Shown here piece after piece: positions 26,183 to 34,723 of a stretch of DNA of 64,000 nt. The stretch is from an uncultured Pelagibacteraceae bacterium. Its GTDB lineage: Bacteria > Pseudomonadota > Alphaproteobacteria > Pelagibacterales > Pelagibacteraceae. The stretch covers positions 37,628 through 101,627 of the forward strand of contig CACJZT010000001.1 of the NCBI GenBank assembly GCA_902598015.1. Direction: 5' to 3'. Numbering within the stretch: the first letter of the stretch is position 1; each line of letters begins with the position of its first letter. Below the pieces are notes generated by a model. That model saw only the letters and a program-made list of their open reading frames with translations. It made no database searches and was not told the DNA's origin. Position numbers and translations under genes: made by a program.

Positions 26183-27424
26183 TTAACTAAACCTTATTGA
26201 GCTGTATGGTTGTAGATCTAAGTTAGTATTCTCACCTGAGATCATTTTAGATATGATTTTTCCTGATATTGCACCAAGTGTCCAACCTAAATGATGATGG
26301 CCAAATGAATAAAAAACATTTTTATAGTTTTTTGAAGGACCTAGAACTGGGAGAAAATCTGGTAATGTGGGTCTAAATCCAAGCCATTCATCTTTATGCT
26401 CCGGTAAACCATCTAGCATATCTTTTGCGTTTAATATCAAGTTTTTTATTCTCGACTTAGATGGGGAGTTTTCTAAACCTCCAAATTCTACTGTACCAAC
26501 AACACGTAAACCCTGTTCCATTGGTGTCATTCCAAAACCTCTATTTGCATAAACAATTGGTCTTGAAATTAAATGATCATAATCTTTGAAATGAACATGA
26601 TAACCTCTTTCAGTATCTAAAGGAATATTTTCATGTAACTTATCAGTTAATCTTTTTGAAAATGCTCCACATGCTACTACAAGTTTATCAAAAATAAATC
26701 TTTGTGTTTCCGTTCTAAGAACCGGTTTTTCTTCATCAAAATCTATATCTTGAATATTTAATTTTAAAAATTTTCCACCTTTGTTTACAAAGTTCTCAAA
26801 CAATTTAATTAAAATTTTTCTTGGATTTCTTGCATGCCTAGCGTAGTCATAAAATACACCACCATGATAGAATGGTTTTAAGTTTGGTTCTAAATCGTGA
26901 ATTTCTTTTTTATTAACCAATTGTTGCTTTACTCCAAGCTGATCTCTAATTCTAATTTCTAACTCTCTGCTTTTCATATTTTGATCGGTCCAAACATAAA
27001 GAATTCCGTTATTTTCAACTAACCCATCTAAATCAATTTCATCAAATAATTCATCAAACGCTGGTAATGATTGATCTAAAATTTGATGCATATTTTTAGC
27101 AGTGTGCATCATTTTTTCTTCTCTACAATTTAATATAAATCTTGCAAACCAAGGGATCATCTTTGGTACATAGTTCCACTTTAAAGCTAATGGTCCTCTT
27201 GAACTAATTAACATTGAGGGAACGTCTGCTATGACATCTGGTCTGTTTAAAGGAACAGACGCATAAGGAGAAAAGTGACCAGCGTTTCCATAAGATGCTG
27301 CACTCCCAGGTTCTTCTCTATCAAAAAGAGTTACCTGAAAACCTTTTTTTTGAAGAAACAAAGCATTACAGACACCTTGTATACCAGCGCCAATAATTCC
27401 AATTTTTAGATTTTTTTCATCCAC
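26183..27424 (-). CDS. FAD-dependent D-amino acid dehydrogenase-like oxidoreductase (DadA family)
   Basis: A 413-residue DAO-fold flavoprotein. The N-terminal FAD motif is GIIGAGIQGVCNALFL, followed by SAASYGNAGHFSPYA, typical of DadA. The C-terminus has FGHHHLGWTLGAISGKII, the second FAD contact. It would oxidise a D-amino acid or related amine to the oxoacid, passing electrons to the respiratory chain. It forms a possible operon with the DMT transporter and hydroxyacid dehydrogenase downstream. DadA itself versus a hydroxyproline or other amine dehydrogenase cannot be decided here. Confidence 0.82.
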   Translation of the reverse strand: MDEKNLKIGIIGAGIQGVCNALFLQKKGFQVTLFDREEPGSAASYGNAGHFSPYASVPLNRPDVIADVPSMLISSRGPLALKWNYVPKMIPWFARFILNCREEKMMHTAKNMHQILDQSLPAFDELFDEIDLDGLVENNGILYVWTDQNMKSRELEIRIRDQLGVKQQLVNKKEIHDLEPNLKPFYHGGVFYDYARHARNPRKILIKLFENFVNKGGKFLKLNIQDIDFDEEKPVLRTETQRFIFDKLVVACGAFSKRLTDKLHENIPLDTERGYHVHFKDYDHLISRPIVYANRGFGMTPMEQGLRVVGTVEFGGLENSPSKSRIKNLILNAKDMLDGLPEHKDEWLGFRPTLPDFLPVLGPSKNYKNVFYSFGHHHLGWTLGAISGKIISKMISGENTNLDLQPYSSIRFS

Positions 27425-27496
27425 AATAGAAATATATTTTCTAAGATATGCTTATTATATATGATATTTGATCGCGGGTTTATTTAACTTAAATTG

Positions 27497-29647
27497 TTAT
27501 TTGCCTATAGATATTAAGGTTAAGTCGTCGCTTAGCTTGTTATCCCCAGCAGTATTAATTACCGTATTTGATATGTCTGATAAATGTTTGCTAGAATCTG
27601 TATTAAAATTTTGCTCTATGATTTTTAATGAACCATCTATCCCTATTTCTTCGCCTGAGCTATTTAAGCTTTCTGACAAGCCATCAGTGAAAGCATAAAA
27701 CCTATTATTTTCCAACTTAATTTTATGAGTTTTATAAATTGATTTGTCTTTTTGAAGTATTACTCCCATAGGTGGTGAATTGCTTTCAAATTGTTCGTAG
27801 TTTCCTGATGATGATCTAATTATAGCTGGTTGATGACCTCCATTTACCCATCTTAATTCGTCAGTCCTCATATTATATTCTCCTAATATACTGGTAACAA
27901 ACATGCCACCCGTTTTAGTTAAAAACAGATCATTATTCATATGAAATATCATTTCATCTGGATCCACTTGATCTCTAGACATGATTTCAAATAAAGTTGA
28001 TGCTTTGGCCATGACCATTCCAGCATGAATTCCTTTGCCAGCGACATCTGCGATTATAAAATAAACATTGTCATTATGAGGATAAAAACTAAAGAAATCT
28101 CCTGAAACTTCTCTGGCTGCAATATTAATTCCATGCACAGGGTAATTTTCCAAATTTCTTTTTGGTAAAAAGTTTTCTTGGACTTTAACCGCAAGTTTTA
28201 CTTCATTTGAAATTCTGTCTCTCCATACTTTCTTTTCAGCTTCACTAGTTTCTAGTTTACTCATCAATCTATTGTAATAAAGACCGATTACTCCTCCAGC
28301 AGTAAATGGATCTTGAGGTCCTCTTATTGTTAAATCTCCAGATTCTGATTGTTTTTCTAAAATTGTAATTAAATCATGTTCTACAGAAGTTGCATTATGC
28401 TCAGCAATATTTAAACCCAGTTCTTCATGTAAAGGACTTACTCTTAATGGATAAAAGTAATTCAAAATTTTCAATAAAATATATGATCCAAAAAATGAGA
28501 ATGCGCCGATTGAAACAATTCCAATAAACTGTGCTTTGATTTGTTCTAATCTAGTTAATCCAGTTCCAAGTATTTCAAGGTCACTAAATAACCCAACTGC
28601 AATAGTTCCCCAAACTCCTGCTGCCAAATGAACAGGTACAGCACCAACAACATCGTCTATTTCAAATTTATTTAAAAATTCATTTACAAAAATTGCAACC
28701 ACTGCTCCTATAATTCCGACAAATATTGAAGTCACTGATGTCATCGAATTACATCCTGCTGTAATTGCAACCAATCCTGCAAGTGGTCCAAGAATTACAT
28801 AATAAGGATCAGGTTTTTTAAATAATGCGAATGAAATTGCAAGACCTGTCAATAATCCAAAAGAGGCAGCTAGAAATGTATTTATTAAGATTAGTGGAAC
28901 CGCTTCATCCATAGCACCGTTACTCCCACCATTAAATCCGAACCAACCAAACCACAAAATTAAAGTTCCTAATACTGCTAGCGGGAAACTTGATCCTGTG
29001 AACTTCCCTTTATTAGCATCTGAATATTTTCCAATTCTTGGACCTAAAATTAAAACTGCAGATAATGCTATCCAACCTCCAACTGAATGAACAATTGTAC
29101 TTCCTGCAAAGTCAACAAATCCGATATCTGTTAGCCATCCTGTTGTTTTAACTTGTCCCGTTACCGCGAGTAATTGTCTTGTAGCATCAATATTATTTAA
29201 ATAACTTGATGACCATGCCCAATGACCAACAATTGGATATATAATCCCTGTAGCTATTATTGTAATGATTAAATACCCATTAAATTTCATTCTTTCTGCA
29301 ACAGCACCAGAAACAATTGTAGCTGCAGTTGCAACAAACATTGCTTGAAAGACAAAATAAGTCATGTATTCAGCTTGATCAGTTTTAAAAAAGAATAAAT
29401 CGGTACCAAAATACCCATTAAAACTTTTTCCAAACATTAAACCAAAACCAAATAGCCAAAAAATTACAACCGCGAGACCAAAGTCAGCAGCATTTTTAAG
29501 AGCAACGTTAATGCTATTTTTATGTCTTGATAAACCTGTTTCCATGCACATGAAACCTGCTTGCATTATAAAAACAAGTATGGCGCAATCTATAACCCAA
29601 AGAGTATCTACAAATGATTTTACTGACTCCAAATCTACATTCTCCAT
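27497..29647 (-). CDS. Ammonium transporter fused to a SpoIIE/RsbU-type serine phosphatase
   Basis: A 716-residue fusion. Residues 1-400 are an Amt channel: D179-x7-H187 in DFAGSTIVHSVGG and H340 in AVPVHLAAGVWG are the pore aspartate and twin histidines. Residues about 405-465 link to a helix. Residues about 480-716 are a PP2C-like SpoIIE domain with all metal aspartates: D517 in EVSGDFF, D534 in ADVAGKGI, D655 in TDGLSES and the SDDLTL motif. The domain order suggests a sensor in which ammonium passage or occupancy controls cytosolic dephosphorylation of a STAS protein. The STAS and kinase genes lie 1.3 kb away. The fusion is read in one uninterrupted frame. Confidence 0.93.
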   Translation of the reverse strand: MENVDLESVKSFVDTLWVIDCAILVFIMQAGFMCMETGLSRHKNSINVALKNAADFGLAVVIFWLFGFGLMFGKSFNGYFGTDLFFFKTDQAEYMTYFVFQAMFVATAATIVSGAVAERMKFNGYLIITIIATGIIYPIVGHWAWSSSYLNNIDATRQLLAVTGQVKTTGWLTDIGFVDFAGSTIVHSVGGWIALSAVLILGPRIGKYSDANKGKFTGSSFPLAVLGTLILWFGWFGFNGGSNGAMDEAVPLILINTFLAASFGLLTGLAISFALFKKPDPYYVILGPLAGLVAITAGCNSMTSVTSIFVGIIGAVVAIFVNEFLNKFEIDDVVGAVPVHLAAGVWGTIAVGLFSDLEILGTGLTRLEQIKAQFIGIVSIGAFSFFGSYILLKILNYFYPLRVSPLHEELGLNIAEHNATSVEHDLITILEKQSESGDLTIRGPQDPFTAGGVIGLYYNRLMSKLETSEAEKKVWRDRISNEVKLAVKVQENFLPKRNLENYPVHGINIAAREVSGDFFSFYPHNDNVYFIIADVAGKGIHAGMVMAKASTLFEIMSRDQVDPDEMIFHMNNDLFLTKTGGMFVTSILGEYNMRTDELRWVNGGHQPAIIRSSSGNYEQFESNSPPMGVILQKDKSIYKTHKIKLENNRFYAFTDGLSESLNSSGEEIGIDGSLKIIEQNFNTDSSKHLSDISNTVINTAGDNKLSDDLTLISIGK

Positions 29648-29714
29648 TTTAGCCTCTCCAAGTTATAGTTAATTTAAAGTGCATGATAGAAAATAGATGT
29701 TCAAAATAGGTTGG

Positions 29715-29966
29715 TTACTCTTTTTTTTTCCAAATGAAATAAAATAAATAAGGAGATAGAGCAGGAACAATCCCAAACCAAAACCATTCATCCCATCTAA
29801 AGCTTTTATCTAACATTGGACTTCTTAACCCGTTCCACCAAGTCAAGTACCCAATAAAAATTATCCATGCTAAACTAAGAGTTGCATAGATCTTAAAATT
29901 TTTTGAAAGATCTCCAGAAAAAACAAATTTAATTTTTTCTAAATATTTACTAATCTCAATGTTCAT
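29715..29966 (-). CDS. Small two-helix membrane protein
   Basis: An 83-residue protein when started at 29966 (MNIEISKYLE), which lies just past the stop of the upstream pilin; a start at 29990 would overlap the pilin. Two hydrophobic segments (YATLSLAWIIFIGYLTWW and FGIVPALSPYLFYFIW) flank a Trp/Arg-rich loop. No family is recognised. It sits between pilin genes and the Amt-phosphatase gene, all on one strand, so it might join pilus assembly or Amt signalling. That is a positional inference only. Confidence 0.6.
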   Translation of the reverse strand: MNIEISKYLEKIKFVFSGDLSKNFKIYATLSLAWIIFIGYLTWWNGLRSPMLDKSFRWDEWFWFGIVPALSPYLFYFIWKKKE

Positions 29967-29968
29967 TA

Positions 29969-30376
29969 TTAACAATTTGTTCGTGTCCAAACAGACTTAT
30001 CTGTATATTCAATTTTGCATGGTGATTTAGCTCCAGTTTCGTGAGCAATAATTGTATAAGTTTCCGCGGATCCTTGAGAACAAAATTCATAACCAATGTC
30101 AGGGGTAATAACGTCGGAACCACCAAGTAGTTTTGTTTCTAAAGTAGTCGATGTTGAATTATTAGGTCCGCATCCAGGAGTAAAATATTCATCCTCATCG
30201 GAGTAGAATTCACTTTGTGCTAAGGATATTTGTAAAATTATATTTTCTGCAGATTTCCTTTTTGCAGACGAAACGTAACCGTTATAACTGACTATTCCTA
30301 TAGCCGAGATAATTCCAAGAATTGCAACAACAACCAAAAGCTCAATTAGGGTAAAACCTGAGCTCCTGGTTGTCAT
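29969..30376 (-). CDS. Type IV pilin-like protein
   Basis: A 135-residue prepilin. The leader is MTTRSSG, cut before FTLIELLVVVAILGI with Glu at +5. A C-terminal cysteine pair (CGPNN...NC) resembles the pilin D-region. It lies 15 bases after the other pilin gene on the same strand. The two may be major and alternative pilins; the shorter length and different C-terminus suggest this one is secondary. PilD at 56639-57400 would process it. Confidence 0.88.
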   Translation of the reverse strand: MTTRSSGFTLIELLVVVAILGIISAIGIVSYNGYVSSAKRKSAENIILQISLAQSEFYSDEDEYFTPGCGPNNSTSTTLETKLLGGSDVITPDIGYEFCSQGSAETYTIIAHETGAKSPCKIEYTDKSVWTRTNC

Positions 30377-30391
30377 AAGAATTTTTTTACT

Positions 30392-30859
30392 TTATTCTAT
30401 GGTAACAGAGCCTGACAGCAAAGTGGCTCCACTGACTTCACAAGATATAATTTCTACTTTGGTACCATTATCTGTGACACTTGTATAACCTTCATCACCT
30501 GTACCACAAGAAGTTAATTTGGTTGTTTTGATTGCAGAATTAGATGTCGTATAAGGATTTTTAAATTCTGATCCTAAAGCATTATTTGTAGCCTTCGCAA
30601 CTTCACCTGATGTTTTTCTACTTGAACATGTCAATTTATTTGAATCTTTAACCATCACTTCAGTCTCTCCAATTTCACATTTTTTAAGCTCAGCAGCTAC
30701 ATACTTGAGCACTGCTGCTTGGTTTGACTTAACTGCTGATTTTTTTGCTCCCTTTGTGTAACCAGAGTAAGCAACAACTCCAACCGCAGCTAAAATACCT
30801 ATGATGGCTACAACAACTAATAATTCTATAAGTGTAAAACCTTTATTATTTTTTTTCAT
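30392..30859 (-). CDS. pilA: Major type IV pilin candidate
   Basis: A 155-residue prepilin with leader MKKNNKG and mature start FTLIELLVVVAIIGILAAVG, Glu at +5, as in type IVa pilins. Cysteines (CEIGE, CSSR, CGTG, CEVS) give likely disulfides in the globular head. It is first of the pilin pair and has the longest upstream spacer, so it is the best candidate for the main pilin. AT-rich palindromic repeats lie upstream in the divergent promoter region. Confidence 0.9.
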   Translation of the reverse strand: MKKNNKGFTLIELLVVVAIIGILAAVGVVAYSGYTKGAKKSAVKSNQAAVLKYVAAELKKCEIGETEVMVKDSNKLTCSSRKTSGEVAKATNNALGSEFKNPYTTSNSAIKTTKLTSCGTGDEGYTSVTDNGTKVEIISCEVSGATLLSGSVTIE

Positions 30860-30887
30860 AATTTATGATCCTATTTTAAATAAAAAA

Positions 30888-30942
30888 TATGTATATACAT
30901 AATAATTATATCTTTTGAAAGTCAATATCTACATACATAATA
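30888..30942. promoter_or_regulatory. Palindrome and direct repeats in the pilin/STAS divergent spacer
   Basis: A perfect 14-bp palindrome, TATGTATATACATA (30888-30901), overlaps the first of two direct copies of ATACATAATA (30895-30904 and 30933-30942), spaced 38 bases apart. A TATAAT on the minus strand (plus-strand 30905-30910) is a probable -10 for the pilin gene. The repeats could bind a regulator, although low complexity makes chance possible. Confidence 0.4.
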
Positions 30943-31001
30943 TATTCAAAATGGGTCATTTTTGTTGATTTAACAGGGAAATTTAATAAATATTAATATT
31001 T

Positions 31002-31301
31002 ATGTCATACAAAGTTACAGAAGAAGGAGAAATATCAATTGTTCACCTTGATGGTGAAATTGATATGGATGTAACAGAAAAAGCAAAAGAGGTTATAATG
31101 CCTCTTATTGAGGCAAAAAAAGAAGTTCATTTAAATTTAAAAGAGGTTCAGTACATGGACTCGTCTGGGATATCTGTATTAATTGAAAGTCATCAAAAAG
31201 CAACTGAACTTGGAACAAAAGTCATTTTAAAAGATATTAGCAAATCAGTTTTAAAAGTAATCATGATGGCTAAACTGGAGCAAATTTTAAACTTAGGATA
31301 A
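31002..31301 (+). CDS. STAS-domain anti-sigma factor antagonist (RsbV/SpoIIAA-like)
   Basis: A 99-residue single STAS domain. The phosphorylation site motif MDSSGISVL (D53-S54-S55-G56) is intact; in SpoIIAA the second serine is phosphorylated. It is followed 3 bases later by the RsbW-like kinase, a standard pair. The two SpoIIE-type phosphatases in this window (27497-29647 and 57569-58858) are its likely dephosphorylating enzymes. It is transcribed away from the pilin genes and towards pilC. No sigma factor is nearby, so its final target is unknown. Confidence 0.92.
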   Translation: MSYKVTEEGEISIVHLDGEIDMDVTEKAKEVIMPLIEAKKEVHLNLKEVQYMDSSGISVLIESHQKATELGTKVILKDISKSVLKVIMMAKLEQILNLG

Positions 31302-31304
31302 ATA

Positions 31305-31733
31305 ATGAATAATCTTGCTCAAATATCAGAACAAAGAGATTTTGTTGTAAGCTCATCTAGCCTTAAAGATGTAAGAAGTTTTTCAAGAGAAGTTTTTGAA
31401 AAGGTAAATATAGATCAAGACTTAAAAGACGAACTAGTATTAGCAATAGCAGAAGCGGCGCAGAACATTGTTAAACATGCTTACCAAGGTGAAGATACTG
31501 AAGATAAAATGGAGATTAAAATTTCTTTATCAAATGGAAATTTAGAAATTGGTTTTTTTGATAAAGGTAGGCCAGTTGAAAAAGATAAAATTAGACATAG
31601 AAAAATAGACGATATTAAACCAGGTGGACTTGGAACTTTTTTTATTCAACAAATAATGGATGCAGTAGTATTTAAAGAAGGCGAGAAGCCTTGGATCAAC
31701 CATTTAATTTTATCTAAAAAAATTGATTATTAA
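31305..31733 (+). CDS. RsbW/SpoIIAB-like serine kinase (HATPase_c)
   Basis: A 142-residue GHKL ATPase of the anti-sigma kinase type. The N box is AIAEAAQNIVKHAY (E50, N54, H58), the G1 box FFDKGRP (D86) and the G2 region KPGGLGTFFI. In known systems this kinase phosphorylates its STAS partner and holds a sigma factor or other effector. It is 3 bases downstream of the STAS gene. Its end overlaps the convergent pilC by 4 bases. The effector it controls is not encoded beside it. Confidence 0.9.
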   Translation: MNNLAQISEQRDFVVSSSSLKDVRSFSREVFEKVNIDQDLKDELVLAIAEAAQNIVKHAYQGEDTEDKMEIKISLSNGNLEIGFFDKGRPVEKDKIRHRKIDDIKPGGLGTFFIQQIMDAVVFKEGEKPWINHLILSKKIDY

Positions 31734-32971
31734 CTTCCAATAATTGCACCAACATTGAAGATTGGTGAGTACATAGCTATCATTAAACCGCCGATCATTG
31801 TACCCATAAATACAATCATAATCGGCTCAATTAAACTCGACATATTATCTACAGCTGTATCAAACTCTTCTTCATAATAAGATGATACCGACGTAAACAT
31901 TTCATCTAAATTTCCCGTCTGCTCTCCAACAGAAATTAGCTGGCTAAATGTTGCAGGAAAAACTGGTTCTTTTAAAAACAATTTTGTTAAAGTGTCCCCA
32001 GAGAAAACACCTTTTTTTACATTTTCTAAAGCTTGAGTGACAACATCATTGTTACTTACTTGTTTTGCAATTTCTATACTTTCAAGCAAATTTACACCTG
32101 CAGAACTAAGGTTACCCATAATAAGAGATACTCTTGCAATTAGGGATTTTAAAATCATATCTCCAAAGACAGGCATTTTTAAAACTCTATAATGCCATTT
32201 ATATCTTACTGCTGGTATTTTAGTTGTTGTGTATTTAAAGATAGCAAATCCTATTGCTAAAACTAAAAATAAAGTTAAACCACCCGCTCCTCTCATAAAA
32301 TTACTGGCATTCATAATAACTGCTGTAGGCGTTGGTAAAGGTACTCCCATTCCTTCATACATTTCAGCAAATATTGGAACAACTTTAACTAACATGAATA
32401 CCATTACAGTTATTGCAACTGTAAACATGACAACAGGGTACGTTAATGCACTTTTAATTTTCTTTTTAACTTTTTCTCTTTTTTCTAGTGAATCTACTAA
32501 TTTGAGTAAGAAGACATCTAATTTACCACTTGCCTCACCTGCTTTTATTAAGTTTATATAAATATTGTCAAAAACCTTAGGGTATTTTTCAAAGCATTTT
32601 GAAAGTGTGATACCTCCTTCTAGACTTTTTCTAATATCCTCAATAATTTCTTTCATTGTTGGATGCTCAATTTGATCACGTAACATTGAAAGTACATTTA
32701 AAATTGGAAGACCTGCCTTAACCATGGTTGCAAACTGTTTTGAGAAAATCATTACATCTTGAGGCGTAACTTTTTTCTTTCCAAAGGAAAAACCGCTTTT
32801 TTTACCTTTTTCTTTAGCAGCTTTTTTCTTTTTAGTTTTAACTAAATTGGTGATTATTATCTTTTGTTCTTTTAGCTTATATGACGCTTCTTCCTGATTT
32901 AGGGCCTCTATTTCGCCCTCAATATATTTTCCTGCTGAAATGCCTTTATATGTAAATGTTTCTGAAGACAT
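31730..32971 (-). CDS. pilC: Type IV pilus inner-membrane platform protein PilC
   Basis: A 413-residue GspF/PilC protein. Two T2SSF domains (about 75-195 and 280-400) each end in hydrophobic helices. QFATMVKAGLPI opens the first and NLSSAGVNLLESI lies at the start of the second. It recruits the PilB/PilT motors to the assembly platform. It is 3 bases after pilB on the same strand and overlaps the RsbW-like gene at its 3' end. Confidence 0.93.
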   Translation of the reverse strand: MSSETFTYKGISAGKYIEGEIEALNQEEASYKLKEQKIIITNLVKTKKKKAAKEKGKKSGFSFGKKKVTPQDVMIFSKQFATMVKAGLPILNVLSMLRDQIEHPTMKEIIEDIRKSLEGGITLSKCFEKYPKVFDNIYINLIKAGEASGKLDVFLLKLVDSLEKREKVKKKIKSALTYPVVMFTVAITVMVFMLVKVVPIFAEMYEGMGVPLPTPTAVIMNASNFMRGAGGLTLFLVLAIGFAIFKYTTTKIPAVRYKWHYRVLKMPVFGDMILKSLIARVSLIMGNLSSAGVNLLESIEIAKQVSNNDVVTQALENVKKGVFSGDTLTKLFLKEPVFPATFSQLISVGEQTGNLDEMFTSVSSYYEEEFDTAVDNMSSLIEPIMIVFMGTMIGGLMIAMYSPIFNVGAIIGS

Positions 32972-32974
32972 TTA

Positions 32975-34723
32975 TTAATCCATAGAAAGAACCCTATCAA
33001 ATTCTCTGAAATTTAAGTCTCCAGTTAATATAAGTTCTCTTCCCATATCTTGCATTGTTCTGAAACCTTCATTAGATGCAATTTCTTTTAATTCTGGTGT
33101 TGTAGCTTTTCTTAATATTGCTTCTTTTATTGGTTTTGTAACATTTAATATTTCATAAATTCCCATTCGACCTTTGTAACCAGAATCTTTACATTTTGGA
33201 CAACCTTTTCCTTTTTGTACTTTTGCTCTTGAAGCTTGCTCAACTGTAAAACCTAGGTCAGCTAGCGCTTTTGGAGTAATGTCATTGTCTGGCTCTCTAC
33301 ATTCTGTACAAGTTTTTCTTGCTAGTCTTTGTGCTAAAACTAAACTCACAGCCGCACTTATTAAATAATCTGGAGTACCCATATTTTGTAATCTTGTAAT
33401 CGTGCTTGGGGCATCATTTGTGTGCAGTGTGCTGAAAACTAAGTGTCCAGTAAGTGCCGCTTTTAATCCTATATCTACTGTTTCTTTATCCCGCATCTCT
33501 CCAACTAAAATTATTTCTGGGTCTTGTCTTAAAAAAGATCTCAATGCGGTTGCGAAATTAAAGCCAATATCATCTTTAATTTGAACTTGTCCAACACCGT
33601 CTAGTTCATATTCAACTGGATCTTCAGCTGTTAAAATATTTAGATGAGGCTTAGATACTTCTTTAAGAATACTGTACAATGTTGTTGTTTTTCCTGATCC
33701 GGTTGGACCTGTAACCAGTACTAAACCTTGTGTGCCGTGAATAGCTTTTCTTAAGTTTTTAAGATCTGTTTCTTCAAAATTTAATTGCTCTAAACTTATA
33801 TCTCCTGCATCTTTGTTAAGAACCCTCATTACAATTCTTTCATTCGTTGCAGTAGGTAAGATAGACAAACGTAGGTCCACTACTTTTCCATCAATTTTAA
33901 ATGGTATAGCTCCATCTTGTGGAAGTCTTCTTTCAGCAATATCCAATTTTCCCATAATTTTAAATCTTGTAACAACCGCACCATAATTCGAGTGTAGAAA
34001 TTTTTTGAAATGCTCTTGCTCTGTAAGTATGCCGTCTAATCTATATCTAACTCTTGAAGAAAATCTATATGGTTCAATATGTATATCAGATACACCTGAT
34101 TTAATTGCATCAGCAACAACAGCTGTACTAAATTTAATAACTTCAGACTCGTTTTCTATTGCCTCAATATCTTCTTCAGGTTGGCTTTCTAAAACTTCAG
34201 CTTGTTCATCTACATCATAGTCAAAAGTTTTAGTTTTTTCGGCTTGAGTTTGTCTAATGTCTGAGATGGTTTTTTCACCATCTGCTAAAAGTTTATCTAC
34301 AAAATTTGAAATATCTGAAACTTTTGCTGCATGAAGCTCGATATCCATTTTGGTAATAGTTCTTAAGTTTCTCATTAAACTTAACTTTGAGATATCAGAA
34401 ATTGCAATATGTAAAACTTTTCCTTCAATTTTAAATGGCGCTATAAAATTCATATTTATATAGTTAGAAGGAAGAACGGCCTTTAACTCTTCGGTCACTT
34501 GTATTGCTGATAAATCAACAACATCTAATGATTGATCATGAACTAATAAATCTAAAATTTTTTGTTCATCTGTTAGATTTAATTCAAATACTGCATCTAG
34601 TTGTGATTTATTTCCATCGCTAGAAACTTTTTTAATTTCAGCTAAATCTTTTCCAGAAATAATATCTTGGTCTATCAAGATATTAATTAAATTAATCTCG
34701 GATTCTCTACTAATGTTAATCAT
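32975..34723 (-). CDS. pilB: Type IV pilus extension ATPase PilB
   Basis: A 582-residue PilB/GspE ATPase. An MshEN-type N-terminal domain spans about 1-150. Walker A GPTGSGKT is at 339-346 and Walker B IILVGEMRD near 404-412. A four-cysteine zinc motif (CTEC...CPKC) lies near 472-510. MshEN domains can bind cyclic-di-GMP in other species; whether this one does is unknown. It abuts pilQ by one base and pilC by 3. Confidence 0.94.
   Translation of the reverse strand: MINISRESEINLINILIDQDIISGKDLAEIKKVSSDGNKSQLDAVFELNLTDEQKILDLLVHDQSLDVVDLSAIQVTEELKAVLPSNYINMNFIAPFKIEGKVLHIAISDISKLSLMRNLRTITKMDIELHAAKVSDISNFVDKLLADGEKTISDIRQTQAEKTKTFDYDVDEQAEVLESQPEEDIEAIENESEVIKFSTAVVADAIKSGVSDIHIEPYRFSSRVRYRLDGILTEQEHFKKFLHSNYGAVVTRFKIMGKLDIAERRLPQDGAIPFKIDGKVVDLRLSILPTATNERIVMRVLNKDAGDISLEQLNFEETDLKNLRKAIHGTQGLVLVTGPTGSGKTTTLYSILKEVSKPHLNILTAEDPVEYELDGVGQVQIKDDIGFNFATALRSFLRQDPEIILVGEMRDKETVDIGLKAALTGHLVFSTLHTNDAPSTITRLQNMGTPDYLISAAVSLVLAQRLARKTCTECREPDNDITPKALADLGFTVEQASRAKVQKGKGCPKCKDSGYKGRMGIYEILNVTKPIKEAILRKATTPELKEIASNEGFRTMQDMGRELILTGDLNFREFDRVLSMD

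Noticed and set aside
32229..32561. Open frame of 110 codons opposite pilC
   Set aside because: It is antisense to conserved PilC helices; its hydrophobic pattern follows from the complementary codons.
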